DNA from: Prolixibacteraceae bacterium
Lineage (GTDB): Bacteria > Bacteroidota > Bacteroidia > Bacteroidales > Prolixibacteraceae
DNA: 32,785 bases
Direction: 5' to 3'
Assembly: GCA_023228025.1 (NCBI GenBank)
Contig: JALOCD010000046.1
Location: 1-32,785, forward strand
Below are positions 16,728 through 24,008 of the stretch, piece after piece; within the stretch, counting starts at the first letter, position 1; each line of letters begins with the position of its first letter. The position numbers and the translations under genes are program-made. The notes below the pieces were generated by a model, which did no database searches, was not told where the DNA came from, and saw only the letters and a list, made by a program, of their open reading frames with translations.

Positions 16728-17060
16728 TTAGTGCCATATAAAACGTTGATGTTTAATATCATGAGCCAGCATAAATTCCCCAAACAATGAGTATGCTTTA
16801 TTCACACTAAATTCTTTTTTAATGGCTTGTAACAGGGCTGACTTATCTCCATCCTTTAAGTTAAAAATTGGATAGAATTTTTTTACTTCCTCCGGCTCCA
16901 TTGTATAAATATATTCATACTCAGAATCTCCCCAGGTTTCTTCGACGAGTCTACCAGAATCATGCCCTTCGAAGTATAACTGATCCTTCTCATTAAAATA
17001 GATCTGCATGGATATTTTAATGTTTGAATTTTCAAGATAAAATAGCGTTACTTTTCCCAT
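16728..17060 (-). CDS. Small acidic cytoplasmic protein of unknown function (110 aa)
   Basis: No family is recognised. The protein is soluble, acidic and rich in aromatic residues (YFEGHDSGRLVEETWGDSEY, then YIYTMEPEEVKKFYPIFNL). A helical KSALLQAIKKEFSVNKAYSL segment follows, and it ends HDIKHQRFIWH. Small acidic single-domain proteins of this look are common among immunity proteins of polymorphic toxin systems, but there is no toxin next to it, so that is only a possibility. The ATG at 17060 follows the upstream stop by 25 bases. A second in-frame Met (codon 18) is an alternative start. Confidence 0.7.
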   Translation of the reverse strand: MGKVTLFYLENSNIKISMQIYFNEKDQLYFEGHDSGRLVEETWGDSEYEYIYTMEPEEVKKFYPIFNLKDGDKSALLQAIKKEFSVNKAYSLFGEFMLAHDIKHQRFIWH

Positions 17061-17085
17061 GTTCCATGATCATTTTATTAATTCG

Positions 17086-18609
17086 TCAAAGTTTGGAGTT
17101 GTCTTTCTTCAAAAAATCAATCACCGGTTGAAATGGATCATAAAAAGTAACCGATCCATCCATACCCAGTTTATAAAGCAAAGCCATCATTTTATAGTAT
17201 CGTGCATTCTCCCCAATTTCATTTTTTGATTCCGGATTCACAATATGAGAATCCTCCCAAAACTCTGCTATATATTTATCCCCAACAGGGTGTTGAACAC
17301 GAATATCCCACTCCTCCGGAATCTTCTTCTGGTCCATCTCATTAAAACTTCCAAAAACCAGCATAAATGTGCCAGCATCAAAAAATGTCTGAGAAGTATA
17401 ATCTCCCATTGATTGTTGACCCAACTCCTGCAATTGAATCTTCTTCTCTTCTGACCATGCATTCACTTGTTTCCCAATCGCTTTGCTTTCAGGTGAATCT
17501 GGATTCATATACCTTGCCGATTGCCTCAGATCAGCCATTACCCTACCTTTAATGGATGTAACAATGGGATCATTTTTACTCAGGTAGATTGGGGCAGCCT
17601 TTTTTGTTTGAAGTAACTGTGTTTGAAAGAACATCGCTGCCGAAAACCGCACAGCCTCAATCCCATCCAACAAAGCCGAAGGGATTGGTTTGCTTTTCTG
17701 TGCAAATGCAAAAGGATATTCCCTTTTGACAATTTTGGCCTGGTATACCTTCACTGACTGTGGATGTTGGGCAAATAACTGATAGGTTCCATCCTTTACG
17801 ATAACCTCTTTTATAGCTAAGATCGTATCCTTAATATCATAAACATGCCAGGCAAAAATATCTTTGTCGTCGCCCGTAAACTGAAAAGAGATTTGATCGT
17901 CTTTGATTTCTTTCAGGGTCATCATACCCCCTGCAAAAGGTTTCTCAATACCGATATCCACTTTGGCTAATGATAGCCCAGTAATATTTGTCGGTAGGTG
18001 CATAACGACCTTTCCGGAAACTGAAGAGAGTTCAACATCCCCGCCCAATGCTCCAAGAGCGCGAACTGTCATGCTATCCGAAGGATCCCGCAAGTTGACG
18101 TACCGGCTTCCGAACAAGTAAGTTTTCGAACCGGCAGTTCGTACATAAAGTTCAAGATCAGTAAAGGTATTTTCCTCCTTCTCCATTTTGCCCACTTGTG
18201 CAATATAATCCATACCATTGGAGCCTTTGACGGAATCGAGAAGGATAAACACATCTCCTTCTCCGATATAAGGGATATTTGCGAAGGTTGCCTGGATATC
18301 TGTTTTATATACTTTTGGTCCGTCGGGGAATCCATACCCCACCATGATCCCTCCTGCAGTCGTGGTAAGAGGCTCAAATCCCTCAACAACTCCAACAGGT
18401 TGAGAAAACAGAAGGTCATATTCCTCTGCCGAAATCGAAACAAAATCATTGACTGCCTCTGCGATTCTTTTTTCGAGAACGGCGATACGTTCTGCCTGTT
18501 TGATCTCTGTTTTCATTATTTGTCCTGTTTGTTGAGATTGAGAGAAACAATATCCTCCTCCGGCAAAAATCAGTGTGGCCAGGGATAATCCAATTTTATT
18601 AAGTTCCAT
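17086..18609 (-). CDS. Large secreted protein of unknown function (507 aa)
   Basis: I do not recognise a family. The N-terminus MELNKIGLSLATLIFAGGGYCFSQ is a plausible signal peptide. A short amphipathic helix follows (QAERIAVLEKRIAEAVNDF, about residues 39-57), then a long mixed region with KVVMHLPTNITGLSLAKVDI (central) and FAWHVYDIKDTILAIKEV. A helical C-terminal part contains MGDYTSQTFFDAGTFMLVFG and ends YDPFQPVIDFLKKDNSKL. It is most likely periplasmic or outer-membrane associated. GC content is back near 50% here (52% in the 60-base sample 18001-18060), unlike the AT-rich genes downstream. It lies 93 bases after the DUF3592-like gene on the same strand and 25 bases before the 110-residue gene. 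Confidence 0.75.
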   Translation of the reverse strand: MELNKIGLSLATLIFAGGGYCFSQSQQTGQIMKTEIKQAERIAVLEKRIAEAVNDFVSISAEEYDLLFSQPVGVVEGFEPLTTTAGGIMVGYGFPDGPKVYKTDIQATFANIPYIGEGDVFILLDSVKGSNGMDYIAQVGKMEKEENTFTDLELYVRTAGSKTYLFGSRYVNLRDPSDSMTVRALGALGGDVELSSVSGKVVMHLPTNITGLSLAKVDIGIEKPFAGGMMTLKEIKDDQISFQFTGDDKDIFAWHVYDIKDTILAIKEVIVKDGTYQLFAQHPQSVKVYQAKIVKREYPFAFAQKSKPIPSALLDGIEAVRFSAAMFFQTQLLQTKKAAPIYLSKNDPIVTSIKGRVMADLRQSARYMNPDSPESKAIGKQVNAWSEEKKIQLQELGQQSMGDYTSQTFFDAGTFMLVFGSFNEMDQKKIPEEWDIRVQHPVGDKYIAEFWEDSHIVNPESKNEIGENARYYKMMALLYKLGMDGSVTFYDPFQPVIDFLKKDNSKL

Positions 18610-18702
18610 TGTATTAATTTATGACTATTTTTCAAAGATTAGAAGCTCCTGAAAGCACCGGGGCCTACTAATTTAGCCCTAAAAATATTTTTGGAATTTC
18701 TT

Positions 18703-19986
18703 CTAAAATACCGTATCTTTTTCTTCTGTCTGTTTTTCAATAACTTCATCCTCCATCGATTTTACGTTTCGATCAGATCCCAGCCTCTGGTTGAAATCGA
18801 TGTAGAATTTCTCAAAAGGTTTCAGTGAGTCCAGATAGGCACGAAACTGATCGCCTTTTTTAATTTCCGCACCGGTTCGGGGTGGTAGCCAGAAAGTAAA
18901 TTCCCCCTCAAGCGAAACAAAATCTGCTAGTTTTTTGGTAACCAATCGGTTATCCTTTTCGATCCGATAGTGAAGGTACCGGGCTTTCGGATTGGCCTTA
19001 ATCACCGAAGCTATGGCCGAAACCCCTGAAGTTTTGAGCTCCTTGTGAATTCCCGGATCGTGTGTATCTGAGACGATGCTTTTGTACCCATTTAATACAA
19101 GAACAAGCAATACCAGAAAAGCAATCGAACAGAATCCAAAAAAAATCGGAGCGGGCCAAAATTCATCCCAGGTATTTACACGTCCCTGATCAGGTTTTTT
19201 GGCGAGGTAGATGACCTCTACCTTATCACCTTCCTTTAGCCGGGACAAAGGTTTGGCCAGCGATCTTTTAATGGTATGGGGCTTACCTGAAGCATCTTCA
19301 AAATCGATCATCGGAAACATTCCACTTCCTGTAGTGCCATCGTTACTTTTGGCGTAAACTCTTTCGATGCCGGTGACATGCCCAACTGCCTTGATGCCAT
19401 CCGAGCGCAGATCGGTTGTCATTTTATAAGTCCAATAGGTCCCCACCACACACGTCGGGATCGCAAAAAATAAGATAAAGAGAACGGGAAAGCGTACAGG
19501 GTTCAAGTGAAAGTGGGAAATCACATATGGCAGAAGGTGCAAAGGATCATCCAATGTCGGGTCATCCGAAATGAGGATCCCTCCCATCCACATCAAGATT
19601 ATAACTACGGCAAACCCAAGAAGAAATCCTGCCGGCAGAAGCGGAAACTCCCCCCACAAGAGTAGTTGGGCATTTTTTGGATTGGACATATCGTAGGCAA
19701 CCTTTATTTCATCACCTGTTTTCGATGACGGTTTTAAGGAATAGGACCTGCCATGAACCTTGATATGTTCCCCTTCTGAGGTGACAAATTCAACAAGAGG
19801 AGTTAACAGAAGGGCCTTCGTGTTATCTGTAGCTGAACGCGATGAGCTATCCATTCCCACCACAATACCTTGCGCTCTTTTCCCTGATATCAGCAGGCGG
19901 ACCGAATTTTTCATGATATATCCGGACAGGAATAGCAAAACCAGAACAATAGCGCTCAAAAACCAACTCACCCAACTTGTCGTCAT
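18703..19986 (-). CDS. DUF3592-like multi-pass membrane protein (427 aa)
   Basis: The protein has four hydrophobic segments: about residues 8-28 (WFLSAIVLVLLFLSGYIM), 114-140 (LLPAGFLLGFAVVIILMWMG), 165-187 (FPVLFILFFAIPTCVVGTYW) and 277-300 (PIFFGFCSIAFLVLLVLVLN). Between them lie two DUF3592-type soluble modules. Each has the pattern of a G-x-V repeat, a P-x-[IV]-x-F strand and then G-D-x-[IV]-x-V-x-Y (TGDEIKVAYDMSNPKNAQ and EGDKVEVIYLAKKPDQGR). The role of the family is unknown. A third soluble domain at the C-terminus has KKGDQFRAYLDSLKPFEKFY. A decayed copy lies at 13988-14432 on the same strand. The gene begins 10 bases after the stop of the upstream lipoprotein-like gene, so they probably form an operon. 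Confidence 0.8.
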   Translation of the reverse strand: MTTSWVSWFLSAIVLVLLFLSGYIMKNSVRLLISGKRAQGIVVGMDSSSRSATDNTKALLLTPLVEFVTSEGEHIKVHGRSYSLKPSSKTGDEIKVAYDMSNPKNAQLLLWGEFPLLPAGFLLGFAVVIILMWMGGILISDDPTLDDPLHLLPYVISHFHLNPVRFPVLFILFFAIPTCVVGTYWTYKMTTDLRSDGIKAVGHVTGIERVYAKSNDGTTGSGMFPMIDFEDASGKPHTIKRSLAKPLSRLKEGDKVEVIYLAKKPDQGRVNTWDEFWPAPIFFGFCSIAFLVLLVLVLNGYKSIVSDTHDPGIHKELKTSGVSAIASVIKANPKARYLHYRIEKDNRLVTKKLADFVSLEGEFTFWLPPRTGAEIKKGDQFRAYLDSLKPFEKFYIDFNQRLGSDRNVKSMEDEVIEKQTEEKDTVF

Positions 19987-19996
19987 TTTCGTAGTA

Positions 19997-20557
19997 TTAC
20001 TTAATTATCTTTTCCAGGTCAAAGAGTCCAACATGGATGGTATAAGGTTTTGTATCATAACCTGCTTCTCCATTGTAGGTCATGATATATTTCCCTTCCT
20101 TGAAATGGGTAATATCCTGGATGGAAAAAAATTGTCCGCGACTGAACAGAATTTTAAACTCTTTGTTTGAAAGGGTTTTAACAATCAGATAATAGGTTTC
20201 TTCGTCGCCACGGAATTGTCTGTCTACTGTTTCTAAATTTGCTGCTGAATATTTCTGTTTGTCGACCGGAATATTAAATACACGATGATATTCTTTTTCC
20301 TCTTCGACAGTAAATGGCTTTAGCGTTTCTAAAATGGCGCCATTGTCTGAGGATAATAACAGAAATGTCGAATCCGCATTTCTACCGAAAATAATTTTCG
20401 AATCATGTACATAGACTTGACCAGGCAAGCCTTCAATTTTTGTAGTCCAGACAAAGTCTTTTGCTTTAAACTTGTAGTCTTTGTGGTTCAAAAAAGTCAG
20501 ATTACACATGGTTAAGGATATTGAGATGAAGGTTAACAGGATTAATTTTGTTCTCAT
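19997..20557 (-). CDS. Putative exported or lipoprotein of unknown function (186 aa)
   Basis: The N-terminus MRTKLILLTFISISLTMC looks like a lipoprotein signal, although Met before the Cys (position 18) is atypical. The mature region begins KFKAKDFVWTTKIEGLPGQV and includes STFLLLSSDNGAILETLKPF. These alternating strands resemble a PQQ/propeller blade in style, but this is not a firm assignment. The C-terminus reads YTIHVGLFDLEKIIK. Its ATG overlaps the stop of the WG-repeat gene by four bases, and it is followed after 10 bases by the DUF3592-like gene, so these three genes are an operon. Confidence 0.75.
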   Translation of the reverse strand: MRTKLILLTFISISLTMCNLTFLNHKDYKFKAKDFVWTTKIEGLPGQVYVHDSKIIFGRNADSTFLLLSSDNGAILETLKPFTVEEEKEYHRVFNIPVDKQKYSAANLETVDRQFRGDEETYYLIVKTLSNKEFKILFSRGQFFSIQDITHFKEGKYIMTYNGEAGYDTKPYTIHVGLFDLEKIIK

Positions 20558-21117
20558 TTTAGGGTTGTTGTTAAAGGTTTCTCAACGCTCTTTCCACTCT
20601 TGTCGATATATATCCAATGATCACTTATCCAGGAACTGTGCTCACCCTCCGTTTGTGTTTTGCAGTCGGAGCTGACCTCGGCAACCCCATTCTCAAAAGG
20701 CCAGGCACAGTCAAATTGCGGTTTTATCACAACCTTGCCGGTCAATGAATCGGCATAGCCAATTTTTTTGTCCGCCAATATTCTGAATAGCCCTTCAGAC
20801 GGTTCGTCCGGTCCGTTGTCAAACGGAAAGACTTCATACAAAACGTTTTCCTGCCGGTCGATGGCTATAAAACCGGAATTTTGCTTTGCCACGATAGCAT
20901 AGGTTTTAAACGTATCGGTGAAGCATTTTGCATATTTTCCCAATGAAATAACAATTTCACCATTCTCGTTTTTATAGCCCCACTGATCCTTTATGGTATC
21001 GTTGTAAGAAATCAGGTAGTCATTGTGCTTAATTGCCGGCCTGCAACTTGTCAGGCCGATTATAAGGATCAGAAGAACAATGATCAAGGCGACATGTTGT
21101 CTTGTCATAAATAGCAT
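20554..21117 (-). CDS. WG-repeat lipoprotein (187 aa)
   Basis: A lipoprotein signal of 24 residues ends in LTSC (Cys25). The mature part contains WG-type repeats: DQWGYKNENGEIVISL, then KKIGYADSLTGKVVIKPQFD with the typical CAWPFENGVAEVSS continuation, and a last WIYIDKSGKSV unit. WG repeats are short beta units with no single known function and are frequent in Bacteroidota envelope proteins. Translation may start at ATG 21117 or at the fourth codon (21108). It is the first gene of the minus-strand run, and its stop overlaps the next start by four bases. The 419-bp upstream region must hold its promoter but shows no convincing TAnnTTTG box; it is dominated by a large palindrome. Confidence 0.82.
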   Translation of the reverse strand: MLFMTRQHVALIIVLLILIIGLTSCRPAIKHNDYLISYNDTIKDQWGYKNENGEIVISLGKYAKCFTDTFKTYAIVAKQNSGFIAIDRQENVLYEVFPFDNGPDEPSEGLFRILADKKIGYADSLTGKVVIKPQFDCAWPFENGVAEVSSDCKTQTEGEHSSWISDHWIYIDKSGKSVEKPLTTTLK

Positions 21118-21536
21118 CTAAATGGTTCTTGGGTGCACATCCTTTGTAAAGTCTTAGTATCTGTTTAAATTTATTTTTTAAGACAATTCCAGCATTGTTA
21201 TCTAAATGAGATTTTAGGAAAGTCTTCGGGTTTGAAAACCTTATTTTGCCACTTCAACCTTAGTAGACAGAATAGTTGATAGAATAATAACCTTATTACT
21301 TTATTTAAATATCCCATATTAAAATGATTACGATATATAACTGGATTTAATTATAGAATAAGGTAATAAGGTTAAATTTTGGTGGAATATCATTTTCTAC
21401 TAAGGGTGCTTACTAAAAATAAGGTTTTTTAAATCTTTGTTAGTAGTATGAACCATTGGTTTCCATTTTATTCAATCCTGTTCACCTGAAAAAATTAAAA
21501 AATATATAAACAGTCTCTTAATCAAAGAGTTTTATT
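21118..21536. other. Non-coding 419-bp gap between the OmpA operon and the WG-repeat operon
   Basis: No gene is supported here. Half of the gap is the long imperfect palindrome listed separately. A weak hairpin, CTCTTAATCAAAGAG (21515-21529), lies just past the OmpA-family stop and might assist termination on the minus strand. The region is strongly AT-rich. Confidence 0.6.
21231..21432. repeat. Roughly 200-bp imperfect palindrome (MITE-like or long hairpin)
   Basis: Three blocks of the left arm each have a reverse complement at the mirrored position around a centre near 21331. AAAACCTTATTTT (21235-21247) pairs with 21416-21428. CCTTAGTAGA (21258-21267) pairs with 21396-21405. AACCTTATTAC (21289-21299) pairs with 21363-21373. 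The spacers between blocks have nearly equal length in both arms (10 and 10; 21 and 22) but have diverged. A transcript would form a long interrupted hairpin. No transposase is encoded. The shape fits a miniature inverted-repeat element or a fossil of one, or a structured RNA or terminator. Target-site duplications are not evident. Confidence 0.75.
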
Positions 21537-23081
21537 CTATTGTATTACTTTCATCACGACCCGTCTGTTTTTGGTTCTGCCTTCCGCAGTTGCGTTGTCG
21601 GCTACCGGCATAGATGGCCCGTAACCCTTTGCGATGTGCCGGCTCCTGTCAATCCCTTTTTTCGACAGGTACTCTACCACACTGTTTGCCCTTGCCTGGC
21701 TAAGCCTGTTGTTTACCTCCAAACCTCCGATGTTGTCGGTATGTCCCTGTATCTCTAGTCTTGATGCCGGATTGTCTTTCAAAAACTGAATCAGTCTGTC
21801 CAAATCGGATGAGACAGACGTGTTCAGGTTTGCTTTCCCGGTTTCAAAATAGATGTTACCGAGTTGAATGCTTTGTCCGGCCTTGGCCTCTTCAATGCCT
21901 AACTCCAGTTTGACATACAGTGTGGCGCTTCTGTTCAGCCCTTTGGTGCTGATTTTTTCGATGTTCGAGATATAACTTGCTTTTTTGCCAACTACCGTGA
22001 AGTCGCTTCCGGCCTCAAGCTGAACCATGAAAATTCCATCCCCGGCATGACTTTGCTGACTAACATTGCTGCCTTTTGTTTGGTTGGCAACAATGATTTC
22101 AGCTCCTCCTTCAGGAATATTTTTAGTCTTGTTGACGACAATACCCGAAAGTGTAAACCGGGGATCGTTGTGGGTGATGGTCATGTTGAGTTGCTTCTCT
22201 TTGGTCTCAAAACTATCTTTTGGGATGTGCAGAACAGAGGTATTGACATTATTCAGAAAGCCACTAACAGTATAATCAGCAGGCACTAAGGCGTTGAAGG
22301 TAACTTTCCCATCTGCTCCGGTTGTACCGCTTAGCTTTTTGCCTTCAGGACCGTTCACTTCCACAACCACAAAGGGCAACGGCTCTCCGGTTACTTCATC
22401 CTTTACGGCGATAACAAAGTCTTTTGTAAGATCTACAATTTCTTTCTTAACAGGTAGTGGTACAATTACCGACACTTCTACTTTTACAGGTTTTACCCTC
22501 TTTTTACCTAAGCTGGTTCCAACGCCAATGTTGTATTGAAAATGGTTGTTCACGGCTGATGTTAACGCATTTCTGTATTGTACATTGGCCAACACAAAAG
22601 CCTCGTTGAACAGGTTGAACTGGATTCCTGCGCCCAACGGCAGATAAAAACCGGATTTCCCATCGTACAATGATGCTCCAAGGCCGACTGAAAGGTAAGG
22701 AACAACCATATGCCGATCAGTCAACAATTTCAAGTTCACCCCTCCATTGGCATCCAATAAAAAAGCGCTGCTGCCATGGGTGGCGCCATCTTTATACAGG
22801 TAATCCGTTGAGCTGCCATCCAATGATGCCACAAAGTCAATCTTAGGTCTGATCCCCTTCAGGTAGCTGAAACCAAATCCCATTTGCATCTGACCGAACT
22901 TACTCCATAGGTGATTGTCAAGCACGTTTTTTAAGGAGCTGGTACGGATCTGTTGAGCAGTATTGAAATCATTGTAGAAAAAATGGAAAATCAGTGTTGC
23001 CGGCTTCTTCTCCTCGTTCTCCTGGGCTGACAATTGGAACGCAAGACAACTAAGCAAAAATATGTAGATTATTCGTCTCAT
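21537..23081 (-). CDS. OmpA-family protein with N-terminal barrel-like and Ig-like domains
   Basis: The 514-residue protein has a signal peptide (IIYIFLLSCLAFQLSAQ). A region of about 180 residues follows with beta-barrel-like strands (QMGFGFSYLKGIRPKIDFVA, VVPYLSVGLGASLYDG, FQYNIGVGTSLGKKR). Next come two carboxypeptidase-regulatory/CNA-B-like domains (VIAVKDEVTGEPLPFVVVEV and FTLSGIVVNKTKNIPEGGAE). The last roughly 110 residues are an OmpA C-terminal domain with YFETGKANLN, LEIQGHTDNIGG and NNRLSQARANSVVEYL. The Asp and Arg of the HTDN/QAR blocks bind diaminopimelate of peptidoglycan. It should anchor an outer-membrane assembly to the cell wall. It overlaps the preceding 301-residue gene by four bases and ends the RHS operon. 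T9SS PorE-like proteins also carry OmpA domains, but the other domains differ. Confidence 0.9.
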   Translation of the reverse strand: MRRIIYIFLLSCLAFQLSAQENEEKKPATLIFHFFYNDFNTAQQIRTSSLKNVLDNHLWSKFGQMQMGFGFSYLKGIRPKIDFVASLDGSSTDYLYKDGATHGSSAFLLDANGGVNLKLLTDRHMVVPYLSVGLGASLYDGKSGFYLPLGAGIQFNLFNEAFVLANVQYRNALTSAVNNHFQYNIGVGTSLGKKRVKPVKVEVSVIVPLPVKKEIVDLTKDFVIAVKDEVTGEPLPFVVVEVNGPEGKKLSGTTGADGKVTFNALVPADYTVSGFLNNVNTSVLHIPKDSFETKEKQLNMTITHNDPRFTLSGIVVNKTKNIPEGGAEIIVANQTKGSNVSQQSHAGDGIFMVQLEAGSDFTVVGKKASYISNIEKISTKGLNRSATLYVKLELGIEEAKAGQSIQLGNIYFETGKANLNTSVSSDLDRLIQFLKDNPASRLEIQGHTDNIGGLEVNNRLSQARANSVVEYLSKKGIDRSRHIAKGYGPSMPVADNATAEGRTKNRRVVMKVIQ

Positions 23082-23983
23082 TTTGTGTGATTTAATAGAT
23101 CTTCATTCTTGCTGATTGTTTCCGGGTTACCCATTTGGTTCACAATTTCGAACATGGCGGGTTCGCTTCTCCCCTGACTGGTCATATCCATGGTTGGGAT
23201 GGGCATTCCATTCACATCGAGTGACTGTACCGTCCAAATGAACCGGTGGTTGGCAGTTGAATCGATCATCGGCAGATTTGATCTCCAAAGATATTGGGTA
23301 ATGCCTCTTGATACGGGTTCATCCAACAGCGGACGATTGCCCCGGAAAGCCTGCATCGGTTGCTGTCCCGGCAGAATTTCGTAAACCTGTATCCTGTAAA
23401 AGGTAAGCTCCGCGGATGCCGGAATGATACTGGTCCACCGAAAGGTGATCATATTTTGTGCGATGCGGGCATCCAGCTTAGCTTCATTGGCAGGTTGCAT
23501 CAGAACAGGCAGCTGGTAGGATACCATTGAAAACAGGCGGGTTTGCCTGGCCAGAACAATATCTCCGGCTGTATTCACAACTTCAACCTTCAACTGATAT
23601 TGTCCAGCGGCCAGGCGTCCTGTGCGCTGAAGAAGGATCTGCACATTTCCAGGCAGCGCCAAATTTTGCAATTGCAGCGCATCGGCCATGGTGAACTGGT
23701 TCACGCCCGGTCTAAGGGTATAAATCCGTGCCGCATTAACATTAGAAGTTCCAATGATACTTCCGCTTTGATCGAACAAGGTGGTCCTCAGTTTGACATT
23801 TGGATCGTGTACTACCGTTCCTTCCTGGTAGGAGATAATCATTTGTCCGTTGATCGGATAGACCCAGTCTGACAGATAGGGTTGCGGCCTGCTGCTTAGC
23901 GCCAGGTTAAGGGTGATTTGAGCCTGGGTCGCCTGAACAATCAGGAGCATTCCAAGCGATATAATTAGTATGAATTTTTTCAT
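23078..23983 (-). CDS. Exported protein of unknown function (301 aa) in the RHS-barrel-OmpA operon
   Basis: The signal peptide MKKFILIISLGMLLIVQATQ ends before AQI. The mature region is all-beta in appearance: a domain with PYLSDWVYPINGQMIISYQE and then LRPGVNQFTMADALQL, ending in RTGRLAAGQYQLKVEVVNTA. A second domain of FN3/Ig type starts at PANEAKLDARIAQNMITFRW, with FYRIQVYEILPGQQPMQAFR and HRFIWTVQSLDVNGMPIP. It probably acts in the periplasm or at the surface as an adaptor. It starts 25 bases after the barrel gene, and its stop overlaps the OmpA-family start by four bases, so translational coupling to the cell-wall anchor is likely. I know no characterised homologue. Confidence 0.8.
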   Translation of the reverse strand: MKKFILIISLGMLLIVQATQAQITLNLALSSRPQPYLSDWVYPINGQMIISYQEGTVVHDPNVKLRTTLFDQSGSIIGTSNVNAARIYTLRPGVNQFTMADALQLQNLALPGNVQILLQRTGRLAAGQYQLKVEVVNTAGDIVLARQTRLFSMVSYQLPVLMQPANEAKLDARIAQNMITFRWTSIIPASAELTFYRIQVYEILPGQQPMQAFRGNRPLLDEPVSRGITQYLWRSNLPMIDSTANHRFIWTVQSLDVNGMPIPTMDMTSQGRSEPAMFEIVNQMGNPETISKNEDLLNHTK

Positions 23984-24008
23984 ATGTGATGAATATTAAT
24001 ATTTTACC

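Noticed and set aside
21231..21432. Insertion sequence or CRISPR array at the palindrome
   Set aside because: There is no transposase frame inside and no regularly spaced direct repeats. The structure is inverted, not repeat-spacer.
21515..21529. CTCTTAATCAAAGAG hairpin as the OmpA operon terminator
   Set aside because: The stem is only five base pairs and no immediate T-run follows on the minus strand, so it is too weak to list as a terminator.
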